Shown: piece after piece, positions 61,476-64,000 of the stretch
How the letters are laid out: each line of letters opens with the position of its first letter
Position numbering within the stretch: position 1 is the first letter of the stretch
NCBI GenBank assembly: GCA_002336115.1
Contig: DDEN01000041.1
Coordinates: 493,383 to 557,382, forward strand
Reading direction: 5' to 3'
Length of the DNA: 64,000 nt
Source: Chitinophagaceae bacterium UBA1953
Lineage (GTDB): Bacteria; Bacteroidota; Bacteroidia; Chitinophagales; Chitinophagaceae
Made by a program: the position numbers and the translations under genes
Notes under the pieces: model-generated
What the model was told of the DNA's origin: nothing
The model's input: the letters and a program-made list of their open reading frames with translations, nothing else
Database searches by the model: none

Positions 61476-62676
61476 ACTCATTTTTCTGCTGTTGATTTTT
61501 TCAACAGAAATTTCATTTGCACAGCAGTTTAACTACAAGGCTGATCTTGATTCTGTAAAGGAAACAGGATTTTATACAATTACATTAAGTCCTGAAATCA
61601 CATCTCATCTTAAGACAGATTTTTCTGATTTCCGTATTGCTGATGAAAAAGGAAAATGGATTCCGCATATTATGCTCAATGGTGGAGAAGTAATTGCAAA
61701 GGAAAAGATTATTGATTTCCCCATCATGAGCAACAAACTTACCGACAGCGGTAAAACTGAAATCATTCTGCTAAACAAAGCTGATACGCTTGTTTCCAGA
61801 ATAAAATTCTTCCTTAAAAATACAGATGTAAGCCGCACAGGCATTATCAGCGGCAGCAACGATCAGAAACACTGGTTCATTATTTCCCCTGTTTTTATTG
61901 AGCGCTCGTATGAAACAACAGTTGCTGAATATGTACAGGAGTTGAAATTCATTTCATCGGACTACCGGTTTTTTAAAATTGTGATTAATAATTTTCAAAA
62001 CGACCCGCTTAATATTTTACATGCAGGTGTTTATACAAAAGAATATTTTGAACCCCCAAGGTTATTTATTGAACACAGCAATACAATATTTGTTCAAACA
62101 GAGTCAGGCAGTCAAACATTGTTGATGGTAACTGAACAGATTCCCAGTCATATTGGCAAACTTCGTTTGAAAATAAATGGCCCTAAATTTTATGCAAGGC
62201 ATTTTGCTGTTTATCTCCCGGATGAAAAAGGAAAGCCGGGAAAATTTATAGCAGAATTTGAATTATTACGGGGAATACAGGAGTTTGAATTCCCTGTTGT
62301 AAAAGCAAAACAGCTTCTTGTTGTATTTGAAAATAAAGACAACCCGCCATTAACAATTACCGATGTTTATTGCAGTGAGCCAAATGTATCGGCGGTCTCT
62401 TATCTCGAAGCAAATCACAAGTACCACTTGCTGATGGAAAACGATTCAGCTTCACTGCCCGATTTTGATCTTGAGCAATTTAAAGACAGTATTCCTTCAA
62501 ACACAATGATTTTAAAAGCAGGAAAAATTGCAGCAGTTGAGAAAACAAAACCTGAACCAACTGAAAAATCTTTTTTTAAAAAATGGTTTATATGGCCGGT
62601 TTTACTGGGTGTACTCACTTTGTTATTTATTCTTGTAAAAAGTTTATTGAACGATATTCGTAAAACAAATACTTAA
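61453..62676 (+). CDS. DUF3999-like membrane-anchored protein
   Basis: 407 residues from ATG 61453 (another ATG follows directly at 61456). A signal peptide (KLIFLLLIFSTEISFAQ) leads to a beta-rich extracytoplasmic region (FNYKADLDSVKETGFYTITLSPEI, DFSDFRIADEKGKWIPHIM). A single C-terminal helix is followed by a short cytoplasmic tail (WPVLLGVLTLLFILVKSLL). Overlap of 23 bp with the DUF2339 gene suggests coupled translation and a membrane complex. Function unknown. Confidence 0.75.
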   Translation: MMKNKKLKLIFLLLIFSTEISFAQQFNYKADLDSVKETGFYTITLSPEITSHLKTDFSDFRIADEKGKWIPHIMLNGGEVIAKEKIIDFPIMSNKLTDSGKTEIILLNKADTLVSRIKFFLKNTDVSRTGIISGSNDQKHWFIISPVFIERSYETTVAEYVQELKFISSDYRFFKIVINNFQNDPLNILHAGVYTKEYFEPPRLFIEHSNTIFVQTESGSQTLLMVTEQIPSHIGKLRLKINGPKFYARHFAVYLPDEKGKPGKFIAEFELLRGIQEFEFPVVKAKQLLVVFENKDNPPLTITDVYCSEPNVSAVSYLEANHKYHLLMENDSASLPDFDLEQFKDSIPSNTMILKAGKIAAVEKTKPEPTEKSFFKKWFIWPVLLGVLTLLFILVKSLLNDIRKTNT

Positions 62677-62680
62677 TTCC

Positions 62681-62986
62681 ATGATTATTTATAATGTAAC
62701 CACCAAACTTACCTGGAAAATTCACGATGAATGGGTTAAGTGGATGAAAGAAATTCATATGCCCGAAGTTGTAGCCACAGGCTGTTTCACACACTCACAG
62801 TTATTAAGAATTGTGGAAATTGATGAAGAAGAAGGACCAACTTATGCTGCACAATATTTTACTCAATCAACCGAAAATAAAAATGAATACATAGAAAAAT
62901 TTGCTGAAACATTACGTAATAAAGCATTTCAGGAATGGGGCAATCAGTTCATTTCTTTCAGAAGTATTATGGAAGTTGTACACTGA
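62681..62986 (+). CDS. DUF4286-family protein
   Basis: 101 residues. MIIYNVTTKLTWKIHDEWVKWMKEIHMPEVVATGCF, AAQYFTQST and the FRSIMEVVH end match the short DUF4286 family of Bacteroidota, which looks like a ferredoxin-fold/dimeric alpha-beta barrel. No activity is known. It follows DUF3999 by 4 bp and probably closes that operon; the 16-bp hairpin at 63064 would terminate it. Confidence 0.82.
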   Translation: MIIYNVTTKLTWKIHDEWVKWMKEIHMPEVVATGCFTHSQLLRIVEIDEEEGPTYAAQYFTQSTENKNEYIEKFAETLRNKAFQEWGNQFISFRSIMEVVH

Positions 62987-63063
62987 TTGTGGAAAAAGTA
63001 AATTCAATCAGTTTTAACTTTTATTCATCAAAAAAACGGTATTTTTTAATCAAATTCATAATG

Positions 63064-63108
63064 CCGAAAAGCTGAAACCCTTTACAGTAAATGGTTTCAG
63101 CTTTTCGG
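63064..63108 (+). terminator. Perfect 16-bp hairpin ending the DUF2339-DUF4286 operon
   Basis: CCGAAAAGCTGAAACC (63064-63079) pairs fully with GGTTTCAGCTTTTCGG (63093-63108). No long T run follows, so it is a terminator or mRNA-end stabiliser. Confidence 0.6.
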
Positions 63109-63232
63109 TTAACAGATGTTGTTCATTTTTAAAAATCTGTCATCACCTGTAACCCTTACCCAATAAGGATTTTAGAGGATTTCACACAATCTATTTTCAA
63201 TTAAAAAAATTTTATTGAAATACAAAAGCATC

Positions 63233-63240
63233 TATATTTG
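63233..63240 (+). promoter_or_regulatory. -7 box of the HU gene
   Basis: TATATTTG matches TAnnTTTG, with a TTG at 63215-63217 as a possible -33 element (spacing somewhat short). The HU ATG lies 22 nt downstream. Confidence 0.55.
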
Positions 63241-63262
63241 TCCCACTTAAAAAATTCTCACT

Positions 63263-63532
63263 ATGAACAAAGCTGATTTAGTTACAAAACTTGCCGACGA
63301 TGCAGGTATTTCTAAAACTCAGGCAAATGCTGCATTGGATTCTTTCATCGATGCTGTTACCAAAACATTGAAAAAAGATGGCAAGGTAACATTAGTTGGT
63401 TTCGGTACTTTTTCTGTAAGCAAACGTGCTGCTCGTACTGGCCGTAACCCGCAAACAGGTGCAACAATCAAAATCAAAGCAAAGAAAGTTGCCAAGTTTA
63501 AGGCCGGTAAAGAATTAGCTGCAAAGCTCTAA
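63263..63532 (+). CDS. HU-family DNA-binding protein
   Basis: 89 residues, standard HU length. MNKADLVTKLADDAGISKTQANAALDSFIDAVTKTL forms the helical dimer body, VTLVGFGTFSVSKRAARTGRNPQTGATIKI the beta-arm with the GRNPxTG tip, and KAKKVAKFKAGKELAAKL the C-terminal helix. It binds and bends DNA as a nucleoid protein. It has its own -7 box and a terminator 18 bp after the stop. Confidence 0.96.
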   Translation: MNKADLVTKLADDAGISKTQANAALDSFIDAVTKTLKKDGKVTLVGFGTFSVSKRAARTGRNPQTGATIKIKAKKVAKFKAGKELAAKL

Positions 63533-63549
63533 TTACCTGAATTATTCAG

Positions 63550-63584
63550 AAAGAGCAGGGAACAAAAGCTTTCCTGCTCTTTTT
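63550..63584 (+). terminator. Rho-independent terminator after HU
   Basis: AAAGAGCAGG (63550-63559) pairs with CCTGCTCTTT (63573-63582), and the T run continues. Confidence 0.85.
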
Positions 63585-63643
63585 GATAAACATGGTTTTT
63601 TAATTTATCTTCAGATTTCAATTAACATCAAATAAAATTTACT

Positions 63644-63760
63644 ATGGGAAGAGGTGATAAAAAAACAGCAAAAGGCAAACGCTTTAAAGGTTCTTTCGGA
63701 AAAAGCCGCCCTGCAAAAGTTGCCAAGAAAGCTGCAAAAAAAGACGCAAAGAAAGCGTAA
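63644..63760 (+). CDS. Ribosomal protein Thx-like small protein (38 aa)
   Basis: MGRGDKKTAKGKRFKGSFGK starts a 38-residue, very basic protein ending in KKAAKKDAKKA. The MGxGDKKTxxGK start and SFGKSRP match small 30S protein THX of Bacteroidota, which binds 16S rRNA in the head of the small subunit. The lysine/alanine tail is longer than in Thermus Thx. It lies between two clear terminators, so it is its own transcript. Confidence 0.85.
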   Translation: MGRGDKKTAKGKRFKGSFGKSRPAKVAKKAAKKDAKKA

Positions 63761-63778
63761 CAACACACTAAAGAAATA

Positions 63779-63808
63779 AAAAAGGATGGCAAAAACACCA
63801 TCCTTTTT
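63779..63808. terminator. Terminator after the Thx gene
   Basis: AAAAAGGATGG (63779-63789) pairs with CCATCCTTTTT (63798-63808). The A/T tracts on both sides allow it to act for the convergent gene too. Confidence 0.85.
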
Positions 63809-63828
63809 CTGTTTATAGCTGTTGGGTT

Positions 63829-64000
63829 TTACAGTTTTTGACCCGCAGAAATTTTTGCAAGCATTACTTCAATTTCTGATAAACGTGAAAGCTGCGCTTC
63901 CAGTTTTTTATTATGATCTGAAACCTGCTGCAGATCTCTATTCAGCTCTTCCAGAAATTCATTACGCTTGTGCAGTTGCTGGCGCTGCATATTTGCTTCC
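63829..64000 (-). CDS. C-terminal end of a coiled-coil protein (partial)
   Basis: The last 56 or so residues of a leftward gene entering from the right edge. RQQLHKRNEFLEELNRDLQQ and SDHNKKLEAQLSRLSEIEVML form heptads ending AKISAGQKL. Similar coiled-coil endings close tail-fibre/S74-peptidase-type proteins in this family of bacteria, but the visible part is not diagnostic. Confidence 0.6.
   Translation of the reverse strand, partial: EANMQRQQLHKRNEFLEELNRDLQQVSDHNKKLEAQLSRLSEIEVMLAKISAGQKL

Noticed and set aside
1..64000. CRISPR arrays
   Set aside because: No set of regularly spaced repeats with unique spacers was seen; the repeated motifs found are operators or single inverted-repeat pairs.

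Overview
The window looks like chromosomal DNA of a Bacteroidota species, most likely family Chitinophagaceae. The evidence is AT-rich sequence, TAnnTTTG-type -7 promoter boxes, SusC/GH97/GH109 glycan genes, a split metH, ribosomal protein Thx, DUF4286 and GxxExxY proteins. The genus cannot be fixed from sequence reading alone.

1-9.9 kb is an N-acetylhexosamine/glycan locus. It holds the 5' end of a SusC-like receptor, two tandem DUF4874/DUF4832 secreted proteins, a NagX-like membrane acyltransferase, a LacI-type regulator, a NahK-like sugar kinase, a GH109/Gfo-Idh-MocA enzyme and a FucP/NagP-type sugar permease. Seven copies of a LacI-type palindrome (consensus TGCAARCGTTTGCA) lie in front of these units, so the regulon is visible inside the window.

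9.95-42.1 kb is a candidate genomic island. Its right end is a tRNA-Arg(CCT) gene next to a large serine recombinase. Its left end is a 12-bp copy of the tRNA 3' end lying just beside a rho-independent terminator. Inside, reading leftward on the minus strand, are three parts. (a) An eight-gene defence-type operon (39.7-27.0 kb): AbiEi/AbiEii, PLD-SNF2 helicase, Eco57I-type methylase, RecF/SMC-like ATPase, UDG-like protein, PLD nuclease and a frameshifted gene. (b) A nine-gene operon (26.4-17.3 kb) encoding a complete branched-chain-amino-acid-type ABC importer, a GNAT, a degenerate sensor-kinase-like protein, a small protein and a double-receiver regulator carrying an H-box-like motif. (c) A seven-gene operon (17.2-10.8 kb) with membrane proteins, a Ycf46-like AAA+ ATPase and a DegT-type PLP enzyme. 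Operons (b) and (c) are adjacent and carry the same promoter architecture: an 18-bp tandem element, exactly 11 nt, then an ATATTYG box. I therefore propose that they are one uncharacterised sense-and-respond system. This is the most interesting signal in the window.

42.2-64 kb is mostly housekeeping. It has a TPR protein, a UvrD/PDDEXK helicase-nuclease, a HindVP-type restriction-modification pair, an Ig-like lipoprotein, recR and the two halves of cobalamin-dependent methionine synthase with a GxxExxY gene bracketed by inverted repeats between them. These are followed by a HAD phosphatase, a GH97 glycosidase, exonuclease III, DUF2339/DUF3999/DUF4286 proteins, HU, a 38-residue Thx gene and the end of a coiled-coil protein.

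Gene functions are assigned from recognisable motifs and family memory. No database search was possible.
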